Positions 11,142-21,442 of a DNA stretch of 64,000 nucleotides are shown piece after piece. How positions within the stretch are numbered: position 1 is the stretch's first letter; each line of letters opens with the position of its first letter. The stretch is from the NCBI GenBank assembly GCA_029532415.1, contig JAQOTA010000042.1:248001-312000 (forward strand). The letters run 5' to 3'. The notes below the pieces were generated by a model that saw only the letters and a program-made list of their open reading frames with translations, made no database searches and was not told where the DNA came from. This DNA comes from Marasmius tenuissimus. Lineage: Eukaryota > Basidiomycota > Agaricomycetes > Agaricales > Marasmiaceae. Made by a program: the position numbers and the translations under genes.

Positions 11142-12480
11142 ACCCTTTACTCGCTAGCAACACTGTCAGTAACGCGTAAAAAACGGAATGGAAGGACCCA
11201 CAGAGTGCAAAAAGTACCTGGTTTGGTGAAACATGGCGGTAGCCTATCAAAAACACGTCAGAAAAACAAAAACGCACGTTTTTCCTCACTGTTGCGTGCT
11301 TTTCCTTCATTCTTGACGCTCAGTCTAGCCCCCATAGGGGCGGAGGCATGACCTGAGCGGCAGGAGTGAAGGGAAAGCGTGCAACAGTGAGGAAATGGGC
11401 AGACGGCGCCTACCTGGCTGGGAACACGATGGGAGCTACGAGAAAGAACCAGAACAAAATAAACGACTTACCTACCTTGGTCCCATTAAAAACAAACACG
11501 TACACGTGCCGTTGCTGCGCAGCTCAGTAACAGGCGCTTGTTGTCTCTTCCCTCTGAACCGCCGCATTGAAACACAACACTGGCTCAAATGAGGGTCGTG
11601 GACGTGGTGAGGAAGACTGCGAGGGATGAAGTCACTTGTCGGGCTGGTCAAGAATCGCCCACGCAGTCGTTCATAGGAGCAGAGGTGGTGTCGTTGTTGA
11701 AGGTCCAGAAATCCAACCCCTGTAGGTCAGCCAATGCGAGCGGCGAGAGATTAGAGGAGAGCGATATCGACCTATCATTACCAACATTCAGGATGTCGAC
11801 TCAATATGACCTAGTCTCATGATTCATTTCCACTCACAGTCTCCACATCCTCTTATCCGCCTGCTCAAACTACACGTCGATGCCAGCATTTATCGATTGA
11901 TGGGTTTGGAGATGCGCAGACCTGGTTCTCACTTCAGCGGAGGTTTGTTGACGTTGGTCCGGATTCGAGGTTGTGAGCGCTTGTTAGACGCGACGCAGGT
12001 CTTTCTCTAACACCCGCGTTTCCGACAATCCGCCTCCGTTTCGAGGTGGTCCACTTACCACTCGATCCTATCCTGTCAATCTGTTTGAGCGAACGTTGTG
12101 TCTCAAGGCCAATATCAAACCATCTAAACTAAAGAATTCTAGGCGTCAACTCACACAGGCAAGTCTTTCCTTGAATTACCCGTCCCCGCTGATAGATGTC
12201 CCCTCACCAACATCGATTCATGCCAGGCAATCCAAATACCAAAATCGGCGGAGAGTTGGGGAGGTTGGACAAGGGTGAAGGACATACGTGAATTCAAACG
12301 TCCCGAGGAAGAGATCGACGAAGACCCAGCCGACCAGACATATCGAGAACACAACGTCTAACGTCGCTACCTCAAGGTCTATCTCATACGATCCGCCCTA
12401 CAATTCTCGGATGACTTGTCACCCATTAAGAGTCGCTGTCATGAACGGCCTCTGTGACTGGGAACCTCTCAGGCCATCCA
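11142..12480. other. Intergenic with a foldback and decayed coding-like DNA
   Basis: Apart from the foldback at 11281-11395 there is no intact gene. The minus strand of 11600-12360 contains short coding-like pieces (for example a segment near 11660-11730 reading LADLQGLDFWTFNNDTTSAP) broken by stops, perhaps the eroded end of a gene split by the retrotransposon insertion. Confidence 0.4.
11281..11395. repeat. Foldback hairpin with arms of about 54 bp
   Basis: The left arm starts TTTCCTCACTGTTGC and the right arm is its near reverse complement, ending GCAACAGTGAGGAAA. The arms stay similar to the centre (CCCC-atag-GGGG). The structure lies about 140 bp upstream of the start codon of the TET/JBP-like gene. 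It may be a tiny inverted-repeat element or a hairpin transcript precursor. Confidence 0.75.
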
Positions 12481-12482
12481 AT

Positions 12483-12882
12483 CTGGGACTAGGGATCAAG
12501 GGTGAAAGGGATAGTTATTGAGCAAGTACACCCTCAACATAGCACAAGCTGGGCAAGCGGTATGGACGAAATGGACAAGCTGGGGAACTATCTAAAAGTG
12601 ACCATGAGTATATATGACAGTCCTAAGCTGTATACTGATCATGGGAATGAACTGGAAAGGGATAAATGATGTATCTATGGATCTGATCAAAGGGGACCAT
12701 GTACACATCAGTGGAGAACACAGGTAGCAATGTATCAAGGAAAGAATGATATGGAACATCATAGAATGAAATGGGAATCATAAAGTGATGCTGGGACATG
12801 TATCTGTGTGAAAAGAAGTGGAAACAAAGGGATGTTGACCAAGGGACTGGAAAAGTGAAGAATAGTGGGTAGATTCGTAACA
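12483..12882 (-). mobile_element. Probable LTR remnant of an older minus-strand Ty3/gypsy element
   Basis: On the minus strand a G-rich polypurine-like tract (TTTGGGGGCGAC) directly precedes TGTTACGAATC, a typical junction of polypurine tract and 3' LTR start. The LTR end was not found and the far edge is a guess; no target duplication was found. Flanking minus-strand sequence (12890-13006) is open and may be internal element sequence. Confidence 0.35.
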
Positions 12883-13102
12883 GTCGCCCCCAAACAATCC
12901 AGTCCTCCGACAACAGCAATACTAAGGAGGCAGAGACAAAGGGATAGGCCGAAGAGGTGTCAGAAAGGGCTAGATAGCGAGGGCAGGCAGAGGGTTTGTC
13001 AACCATCTATAGAGGACAGATACGGACAACAAGACAGTGAACATCACTAGTATGTAGTCGCCTCTTCAGCCTCATATCTCTTGCTAAAACTCTGGCAGGC
13101 GT

Positions 13103-13866
13103 TGTGGTAGGACGCTCTGCGCCTTCACTCTTTCTCTCCTATCTGTTCACTTTCTCTCTTCATACATGTTTCACCATATCAACACACTCGATCCTCTCTC
13201 ACTTCCCTTTCCTTCACTTTGATACAAAACACTCCTTACTGTCTTTTTCTCACATGTTTCACTAATTTCCTATCTATCCCTAATTCCCTATCCCTCACAC
13301 ACGTATCATTCATCCCTAATCCTCCTACACCCTCCTGAGACCTATCTGTCTACTTCATACACGTTCCACACCCATACATGTTTCATTCAAACACCCCTCT
13401 ACGTTTTATTTCCTTTTCAATTTCTCACTTCCATTTTCCTTACCCGCTTTCACCTTCGTTTCCGATTAACAGAACCTCCTATCCCAATGTCCGCTCCACC
13501 CCTTCCTGCACCGTCCGCCCAACGGTTGAGAGGCCTAGCCCACCTCCTGCATGGATTGAAACGCCAGGTGTCAAGCCGACTAACGGAGAGGGGACTATGT
13601 TATCGATTTGGGGCCTGCGAGGCTCACGACACGTTTCATATATTAATTATTTTGTTGTTTCAGCGGTTTGTATAAACACTGGACCTAGTCCAGGACAATA
13701 TTATTCGATTTTTCCCCATATCTTGTCTCGCTGTCTCTCCGTTACCGTACGGATCGTACTCTAAGTCTACCGTGACTACTATCTCATCTCCTCCTCTCTC
13801 GTTCCTCATCTCAGCCTCACCAACGACCATTTACGTCTCAACGGTGAACCAGCCATTCCTCCATCA
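13103..13866 (+). repeat. 5' LTR, 764 bp
   Basis: Starts TGTGGTAGG and ends CCTCCATCA; repeated almost exactly at 20679-21442. CT-rich first half. Internal DNA begins GTGGTGGACACACTGG, where the primer-binding site should lie; the priming tRNA was not identified. Confidence 0.95.
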
Positions 13867-13958
13867 GTGGTGGACACACTGGGAAATTTTGGTTTTCCGT
13901 TTGGTTTAAGCTGAGTACCTTCCTCAACCTTCTCATTAACTGATTCTTCTTTCTCGAA

Positions 13959-16460
13959 ATGTCTGAAGATACAGGTTCCTTGCCGCCACCGGTAGGTGGT
14001 GTCAATCGTTTTGTTTCTAACATGCCTCTTCCAGGTGCTAAGGATGCTCCTCACTTCAACGGGGTAGCTCCTACCGACTTTCTCAAGCGTATCGAAATCC
14101 TTGCGAAGAATGCTGCTCTCACTGATGAGAATGACCAGGTTGATTTCATCTATCAGTATTCTTCTGACCGTATCAAGGAACAGATTCGTTTCATTCCCGC
14201 TCTTGATATCGATGAGCTCTCGAAGACTTGGAAAACCGCAAAGGATATGTTTCTTGCTATGTACGGTGTAGCCGACATCAAGAAACGTGTCACCGAGTCA
14301 ACCCTTTCAAACTACGTTTCCAACCACGCTATGAATTCCTCTTTCGCTCATGAACAGGATGTTGCTAATTATTTTGTTCATTTTAACTCTATAGCCGCTC
14401 CGCTCTTGAAGAACAACGACATTACCGACAAAACGGCTCGGGTCAAGTTCATGCAAGGTATCCCGGATAGCTTACAGCAGTGGACCCTTGACAAACTTCC
14501 AGAGGCTAATCGAACCGTTGAAAATCCTCCCGAGGTAATTAAGGTTTATCAGATTCTACTCAAACGTTTTGACACACAGAGCCCGTACTATCGTGTCAAC
14601 ACTATCAACGATCCGATGTACACCGACTCCTTCGATAGTCGAGGTAACCGTGTTGTTAACAACCAACTCAACCCGTTCCAGACTTCTCCCCTTCCCGATA
14701 ACGAAGTTTCGGTCTCATCCTCTCGTACTCAACCTCAACCCAACATCATTCAACAGTCCTCCGTACCTCCGACACAGAAGACAGCTTCTCCGCCTGCCGA
14801 TATCGATTCTCTGACGAAAGCTTTCGAAGACTTGAAGATTAACCAAGCAAAGCTTATAGCGGACGCCGTTCAAAATGCGCTAAGAGCCGTTTTGCCCTCG
14901 AATTCTTCTGCTAATACTTCGAATGTTTCCACTGCAGAACCTCCTGCTCAGACCTACACTCGTCCTCCTTTTGTTCCTCGAGACTGTAGAATGTGCGGTG
15001 AACCAATCGGTACTCCTGCTCATCCTTACGGTATGCAACGATGTGTTCATACTCGAGAACTATTGGACTCTGGTGACTGTATCATGAGTACAGGAGCGAA
15101 TGGTAAACCTCGTATTTTGATGGCTGACGGTACAGAGCTTCCATACGTTCCTCCCGGCGTCAAGGGTGGAGCAGCCGAAATTATTCGTGCTCAGAAGGCC
15201 ACTAGACAAGATCGTACAGCTGCTACTCGTGCAGTTCGTTTTGCAGTTGGGAATCAAGATATGATATTCGATGAGTTCTTTGCTGCTTATCCCATCACTA
15301 CTGATTGTGTTTCTTCCAATCCCGTCCTCCGTTCTGAGAAAGATACTTCGAAACGTGACAACCCGATTCGTCGACCTGAGGATAAAGGCAAAGGTAAAGC
15401 TAAATCTGACTCACCTCAACCGATTCCTTCAGGATCCAAGTTACCTACCCAACCAATTCCTTCCCAACCTTCGCCTCCAAGGAAGGACATCAATATTCCC
15501 CCTCCGGCTAATCCAGTTAACAAACCCGATGGCTGGAAACAGTCTCTCCCGAAAAATTCGAAGACCCAGGACGTCGACATGAAGGACGAGACCAAGAAAC
15601 ATCAGAATCCGTATAAGGTCACTTCCGAAATCCAGGAACGTACCAGCATCGAAGAAATTACCGAATCCGTACTCGGAACTCGACTCACCATCTCGCTTAA
15701 GGACCTCATCGGTAGTAGTCCAGCGCTCCAGAAGTCGTTTGATGAACTCTTCCGCTCGAAGAGGATCTATAATAACCCCGTTAAGTCCAACAATTATGTT
15801 TCCTCGTGTTCCGAACCAAAGATTTGGATTGAAGCTGACGGCTCCTCTACCAATCAAGGAGGTCGTTATACTAACACTGATCTTCATTTCGGAACCTCAG
15901 ACACAGGAGAACTCGATCGTTTCCTTGTCAGCTACGCGGCTCGTGCAGTATCCGTCCCGACCAAGAAATTTATGGCTATGACTTGCGGTCACTTGAAGAT
16001 CGAAATTAATGGCAAAGTATTGAAGGCTTTAGTTGACACCGGTTCAGAACTTACTATTGCTGGCTCGCACTTTCCAGAAGTTACAGGATGTCCTATCGAT
16101 TTCAAAGGCATGGATTGGTTCTTGAAAGGTATTCACGGCCAACCTGAACGACTCATGGGACTTTGCCCCGACGCTCCTGTTAATATTGGAGGTTATGACT
16201 TCCCTACTCACATTTTCGTATCTAGATTTGATATCGGCCCTATGGATTTGATCTTAGGCCAACCATTTTTTCAATGGTACGCAGCCCGTATCGATTACAA
16301 TCGTTCGGGTCGAGTCTTTTTCTTGCTCTGGCAAACTGGTGATCGCACTGATGAGCCTACTGTTGGAGTTACGATTGCAGACCCTGGAAACGAGCGCAAT
16401 ACTTCAAACCTCAAACCGTCTATGACCACCAGAGTTGAAGACCCCAAACAGGATTTTTAG
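13959..16460 (+). CDS. Retrotransposon Gag with C-terminal aspartic protease
   Basis: Single-exon 833-aa structural polyprotein of the element. The N-terminal half is the capsid-like region (LPGAKDAPHFNG onward). A Cys/His cluster CRMCGEP with a later HPYGMQRC (from residue about 343) looks like a nucleic-acid-binding knuckle. A long Pro/Ser/Lys-rich linker (about residues 480-580) follows. The retropepsin motif ALVDTGSELTIAG is at about residue 690 (DTG codons 16036-16044), with the later ILGQPFF strand typical of these proteases. It ends at TAG 16458-16460. The protease being in the Gag frame rather than Pol is notable but occurs in other fungal gypsy elements. Confidence 0.92.
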   Translation: MSEDTGSLPPPVGGVNRFVSNMPLPGAKDAPHFNGVAPTDFLKRIEILAKNAALTDENDQVDFIYQYSSDRIKEQIRFIPALDIDELSKTWKTAKDMFLAMYGVADIKKRVTESTLSNYVSNHAMNSSFAHEQDVANYFVHFNSIAAPLLKNNDITDKTARVKFMQGIPDSLQQWTLDKLPEANRTVENPPEVIKVYQILLKRFDTQSPYYRVNTINDPMYTDSFDSRGNRVVNNQLNPFQTSPLPDNEVSVSSSRTQPQPNIIQQSSVPPTQKTASPPADIDSLTKAFEDLKINQAKLIADAVQNALRAVLPSNSSANTSNVSTAEPPAQTYTRPPFVPRDCRMCGEPIGTPAHPYGMQRCVHTRELLDSGDCIMSTGANGKPRILMADGTELPYVPPGVKGGAAEIIRAQKATRQDRTAATRAVRFAVGNQDMIFDEFFAAYPITTDCVSSNPVLRSEKDTSKRDNPIRRPEDKGKGKAKSDSPQPIPSGSKLPTQPIPSQPSPPRKDINIPPPANPVNKPDGWKQSLPKNSKTQDVDMKDETKKHQNPYKVTSEIQERTSIEEITESVLGTRLTISLKDLIGSSPALQKSFDELFRSKRIYNNPVKSNNYVSSCSEPKIWIEADGSSTNQGGRYTNTDLHFGTSDTGELDRFLVSYAARAVSVPTKKFMAMTCGHLKIEINGKVLKALVDTGSELTIAGSHFPEVTGCPIDFKGMDWFLKGIHGQPERLMGLCPDAPVNIGGYDFPTHIFVSRFDIGPMDLILGQPFFQWYAARIDYNRSGRVFFLLWQTGDRTDEPTVGVTIADPGNERNTSNLKPSMTTRVEDPKQDF
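16439..16460 (+). promoter_or_regulatory. Gag-Pol frame-change window (-1)
   Basis: Pol is in the -1 frame relative to Gag. The Pol frame is closed upstream by TGA at 16436-16438 and Gag ends at 16460, so a -1 shift must occur inside these 22 nt unless another mechanism is used. The window holds a run of five T (16454-16458) directly at the Gag stop, on which a peptidyl-tRNA reading TTT could re-pair. No classical X-XXY-YYZ heptamer in the right phase is present. Confidence 0.55.
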
Positions 16461-19400
16461 AGTTGAAGTCGAATCTCCCTGTCTTCCGTTCGGCTTCAGC
16501 ACGCGTAGGAAGATCCATCGAATGTCTACTAGGCAACGCTGAGTTTTCAGAATTTGATTTATTGATTGACACCCTTCCCACCGATACTTATGATTCCTTA
16601 ATTCGTTCCTACATTTCTTCTTCTGATTTTGACTTATCCACCATTCCTTTTTCTCCTTGGACCGACCGTGCACTGAATCCTATTTTTAACTCTCATACAG
16701 CTCTGTCCCCGTCAACTGGATTGAGGAAAGGAAGGAAATACAAACCTGTTCACAGGAAAGTACGACCTGTCCCTACCTACATGCCAGACCCGGTGGCGCA
16801 ACAGTTCCGTGAAATCCCTATCGCTATCCCGACTGTTCTACCGACTCATCCTCCCGACTATCATTCTCTCTCCTTTGGATCTCGTGTCACGCTCGAACGG
16901 TTAGAATCGATGCTTGTGAAGATCGAACCCGGTATTCTGACTGAGACGGAACTAAATCTCCTCTCTTTCGTTATCGTGGCTCGTGAACTTGCCTTCGCTT
17001 TTGATTTTTCAGAGAAAGGCATCTTCGACCCGAAGTACTTTCCCGACTACGAAATCCCAACTATCGAACACACACCGTGGCAAAGACCTCCGATCCGCAT
17101 TCCATACGCTATAGTCGACGAGGTTAAGGACGAAATTCGAAGCCACGAACGGGCAGGACGTTTTGAGCATACCACTTCAAGTTACCGTGCAGCTCTGTTT
17201 GCAGTTGCAAAGAAGAAAGGTGTGCGTCTCGTTATTGACTTACAAGACTTAAATGCAGTTACTATCCGGGACTCTTCCCTACCGCCCAACGTTAACGAGT
17301 TTGCCGAGAACTTTGTAGGTTATTCACTCTACGGTCTCCTCGATCTCTTCTCTGGCTTCGATGCTCGAATAGTTGCTCCCTCCTCTCGTCCTCTCCAAGC
17401 CTTTCACACTCCCATTGGTCCTCGACAGCAGACGACTCTTGTTCAAGGGTATACCAACTCAGTACAAGAATTCCAACGTTGCGTCCGTCATTCACTCAAA
17501 CAAGTGCACGACATATGCGACAATTTCATCGATGATTGCGGACTCACCGGACCACCGACTCGATACAACGACGAACTCTTACCCGACAATCCGAGTATAC
17601 GAAGGTTTGTCTGGGAATACATTATTAATTTAGATCGTGTTTTAGGTGCACTCATTGAGGCTGGCATCACCGCATCAGGTTCCAAGGCCATTCTAGCCGC
17701 TTTCAAACTCCATATTGTCGGCTCAGTTGTTTCTCTCGAAGGTTGGATTGTTGAACCGAATATCGTACGCAAGGTTCTCGACTGGCCTATTCCTTCATCA
17801 ATCACCGAATTACGTGGATTCCTTGGTACAGCTGGTGTCGGCCGTCGCTGGATCAAAGGATTTGCTCTTATTGCTAAGCCCCTCACTTCTCTGCTTCGCG
17901 ATTCTGCATCTACTTCCATCGAAAATCCTCTGATCCTTTCGACAGAAGCACTTGAAGCCTTTGAAGAGCTCAAGTATCGCATCACTCACGCTCCAGTTCT
18001 CGTTAGAATCGACTATTCAGCAGCCAAACTAGTTCCCATCGACCCGCGAAGTCGTGAATCAGATGAAGGACTCTTGATCCTGTCTGTAGATTCGAGTTGG
18101 ATGGGCGCTGGTTGGATCGTTTCACAGATACAGAATGGAATCAAGAAACCCGCCATCTATGGTTCAACAACTTTCAACCTCAGAGAGCAGAATTACGGTC
18201 AACCAAAGACCGAAGTCTATGGTGTATTCAGAGCTCTGAGAGAGGTCCGACATCGCGTTTGGGGAGTTCATTTTCGCTTGGAACACGACGCTCTATCATT
18301 GGCTGCTATGCTCAAAAACACTGATGATGTACCCAATGCTCCCTTGTTACGTTGGATCTCCTGGATTCGTCTTTTTGATTTCGAGTCACAACACGTTCCA
18401 GCTCAATCATTCAAAGCAGAAGATGGATTATCTCGCAGGCCAGCCGCTCCTACTGACAATATAGGTTCAGACCCTACTCCTCCAGAACAGTTTCTTGACG
18501 CTTATGATGTCAACCACGTTGAGTCCTCTGAATCTCCTCTTTCCTTCATAATTAATTCTGCAATTATTCGACTCTCATCCCCTTTTGATTCATTTTCCTC
18601 ATTTGATGTTTTCCACTCTTCATCTTTCATTCCTACTCCCACTTCCGGATTTACTAACAATTCCGACCTTCCTTTCAATTTTTTACCTTACGTTCCTCTC
18701 GATTTCAATGAACGTTTCACTCGAGAATCCGTTGGCTACTACGCCATCGGTACTGAATTTCTACCCCTCCCAATCACAGAATACTACACTCATATCGCCA
18801 ACGTATCTTCTCCTATCCAATCCATCCCGATGCAACCTTGGTTTGATGAACGACGTGAAGAATTCTGGACAGAGATGCGTACTTTCCTTATTTCGAATAC
18901 TTACCCTTCTTGGTGCACTTCAGATCGTGATCGTTTACGTTGGTTGAAGAAATCGCACAAGTTCTTCGTCCTTTCAGATCGTATTTGGTTAGCTCCAAAG
19001 AAGTTATCCACAAACCTCCCTCGTCTCGTCATAGAAAACTGCCTCAAACGTGGAATCCTACTCGCCAAGGCTCATAACGAAGTTGGACATAAAGGTAGAG
19101 ATGCTGTCTACCGAAACTTAACTGACCGTTTCTACTGGCCTAGCATGTACTCGAACGTACAATACTTTATCCGTTCCTGCATTGAATGCCAGAAGTCAAT
19201 CAAATCACTACCTAATCTCCCATACAACGAATCCTGGCAAGCTCCTTTACTCCGACACTTCAACCTCGACTCGATTCACATGCCAAAAGGTACTGGTGGT
19301 GCCGAATACATCATCCACGCCGTCGAACCTACTATTTTGTGGCAAGAAGCCAAAGCCGTTAAGTTTCTCAACGCCCGTTCAGTCGCTGACTTCATCTATT

Positions 19401-20158
19401 CCCATCTAATCTGCAGGTTTGCATGTATCCCCATGATCACTATCGACGGCGGACCCGAATTCAAGGCTGAAGTTCGCTTTCTGCTCAAATCTCTCTACAA
19501 TTGCCAGATTATCGTGTCTACAGCTTATCACCCCGAAGGTAACGCACCAATTGAACGAGCTCACCAGCCTCTAGTAGATGCAATTTTCAAGACTACTGGT
19601 GACGCCCGTGGTAGTTGGCCCAAATTTCTCAACGCTGCTCTCTTCGCATCCCGGGTTACAGTCTCCCGTGCTACCGGATATTCACCCTATTATCTACTCT
19701 ATGGAGTTCACCCGGTTTTCTCGTTCGATGCCGAAGAATCGACTTGGCAGACTCTCGATTGGCACACCGTACGTTCACATGAAGATCTTCTACACTTACG
19801 TATTTTACAGCTCTCTCGTCGGGATCCTGATCTTCAACTCGCAAACGAACGCTTACGGTCAACCCGACGCCGTGCTATCGAAGACCACGAAAAGAAGTAT
19901 AAAGGCCAATGGGACTTCAAGGACTACGAAGTTGGTATGTATGTATGGCTACGAGAAAGTAAGTTCGACGAGACCAAAGGCGATAAAGGCGAATGGACAT
20001 ATTCAGGTCCGTACATCATCCACGAGAAACGTGCTCATGATTCTTTCGTTCTCAGAGAGCTCAGTGGAGCTATAATGAAAGGTCACGTCAATATTCGTCG
20101 TCTGCGCTTATTTTTCTACAGACCCGATAATCAAACCCTACGGTCCTCTATTCCGTGA
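16461..20158 (+). CDS. Retrotransposon Pol: reverse transcriptase, RNase H, integrase
   Basis: Polyprotein of about 1,231 aa that copies and integrates the element. Reverse transcriptase motifs include LLDLFSGFDAR (about residue 293) and the catalytic FIDDCG (17524-17541). The RNase H segment follows near residue 530 (SVDSSWMGAGW, then TEVYGVFRALREV). Integrase has an HHCC zinc module (HNEVGH ... CIEC, about 19074-19190) and an acidic triad in LDSIHMP, TIDGGPEF and APIERAHQ (about 19266, 19440 and 19551). There is no ATG near the start: the frame opens just after a TGA at 16436 and the first ATG is over 100 codons in, so translation depends on frameshifting or reinitiation. It ends at a UGA followed by CUA. 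Confidence 0.93.
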
Positions 20159-20647
20159 CTACGTTGGGCGTTACTCGATTGGTGTTGGTGCAACTGTCCG
20201 CAACCGTCCGCAACTGAACTCGGTGTCAAAGCTCTCACCATCGTACACGTATCGGATACCGACTTCTTCCATGAGATTCTACCCTTTCGTTACCGAGATA
20301 ATAGGTTCCCCTACTGCCTCGACGTTTTCCTTCACATTCTTTCTCACTTTTCTATCATTAATGATGTCCTTTATGATTTCCGTTCTAACCTTCCAATAGC
20401 TCGCGACGATCCCTATGCAAAGTTTATGGCCGTTGTCGACCGTTGGCAATCCGATCCATCACGAGACGCTTGTTTCTCCGCTCGTCCCACAGTTTTTCGG
20501 AGCCTCGTTCAGGAAGAGTGTGGTCTTTTCTTCACAGACGGTCTCATCTACGCCAAGCTCGTGGTTTCCCCCTTCACGTATCGACTTCCTTCCAGATTCC
20601 AAGTTGGTCGTTTAGCTCCGTTTCACCACTGGATTTTTCAGCATTGA
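20159..20647 (+). CDS. In-frame C-terminal extension of Pol behind a UGA-CUA stop
   Basis: Directly after the Pol stop (TGA 20156-20158) the same frame stays open for 162 codons to TGA 20645-20647, 31 bp before the 3' LTR. The extension has ordinary protein composition with Trp, Phe and charged residues (for example KFMAVVDRWQSDPSRDACF). The stop is followed by CTA, the strongest known UGA readthrough context (UGA CUA). I infer a readthrough product; a single recent nonsense mutation is the alternative. No domain is recognised. Confidence 0.6.
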   Translation, partial: LRWALLDWCWCNCPQPSATELGVKALTIVHVSDTDFFHEILPFRYRDNRFPYCLDVFLHILSHFSIINDVLYDFRSNLPIARDDPYAKFMAVVDRWQSDPSRDACFSARPTVFRSLVQEECGLFFTDGLIYAKLVVSPFTYRLPSRFQVGRLAPFHHWIFQH

Positions 20648-20678
20648 TTTCGAGGTCGAAATCAAAGGTGGTTGTCCC

Positions 20679-21442
20679 TGTGGTAGGACGCTCTGCGCCT
20701 TCACTCTTTCTCTCCTATCTGTTCACTTTCTCTCTTCATACATGTTTCACCATATCAACACACTCGATCCTCTCTCACTTCCCTTTCCTTCACTTTGATA
20801 CAAAACACTCCTTACTGTCTTTTTCTCACATGTTTCACTAATTTCCTATCTATCCCTAATTCCCTATCCCTCACACACGTATCATTCATCCCTAATCCTG
20901 CTACACCCTCCTGAGACCTATCTGTCTACTTCATACACGTTCCACACCCATACATGTTTCATTCAAACACCCCTCTACGTTTTATTTCCTTTTCAATTTC
21001 TCACTTCCATTTTCCTTACCCGCTTTCACCTTCGTTTCCGATTAACAGAACCTCCTATCCCAATGTCCGCTCCACCCCTTCCTGCACCGTCCGCCCAACG
21101 GTTGAGAGGCCTAGCCCACCTCCTGCATGGATTGAAACGCCAGGTGTCAAGCCGACTAACGGAGAGGGGACTATGTTATCGATTTGGGGCCTGCGAGGCT
21201 CACGACACGTTTCATATATTAATTATTTTGTTGTTTCAGCGGTTTGTATAAACACTGGACCTAGTCCAGGACAATATTATTCGATTTTTCCCCATATCTT
21301 GTCTCGCTGTCTCTCCGTTACCGTACGGATCGTACTCTAAGTCTACCGTGACTACTATCTCATCTCCTCCTCTCTCGTTCCTCATCTCAGCCTCACCAAC
21401 GACCATTTACGTCTCAACGGTGAACCAGCCATTCCTCCATCA
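20679..21442 (+). repeat. 3' LTR, 764 bp
   Basis: Direct repeat of 13103-13866 with the same length and ends. It is preceded by the purine-rich stretch GAAATCAAAGGTGG, a plausible polypurine tract. Confidence 0.95.

Larger units (their letters stand above)
13103..21442 (+). mobile_element. Complete Ty3/gypsy LTR retrotransposon
   Basis: Two 764-bp LTRs, both beginning TGTGG and ending CATCA, flank 6.8 kb of internal sequence with gag-protease and pol ORFs. I noticed one difference between the LTRs (C versus G in CCTCCTACACC near 13323 and 20899), so the insertion is recent. A 4-bp direct repeat GCGT abuts both ends (13099-13102 and 21443-21446). Domain order protease, reverse transcriptase, RNase H, integrase places it in Ty3/gypsy (Metaviridae-like). 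No envelope-like or chromodomain segment was recognised. Both ORFs are uninterrupted apart from the two recoding points described separately, so it may still be active. Confidence 0.95.

Noticed and set aside
12623..13006. Minus-strand 127-codon frame as a host gene
   Set aside because: It runs across the likely polypurine tract and LTR start of an older retroelement, so it is probably element sequence.
13868..13885. Primer-binding site of the retrotransposon matched to a specific tRNA
   Set aside because: The sequence TGGTGGACACACTGGG follows the LTR, but I could not match it confidently to any tRNA 3' end.
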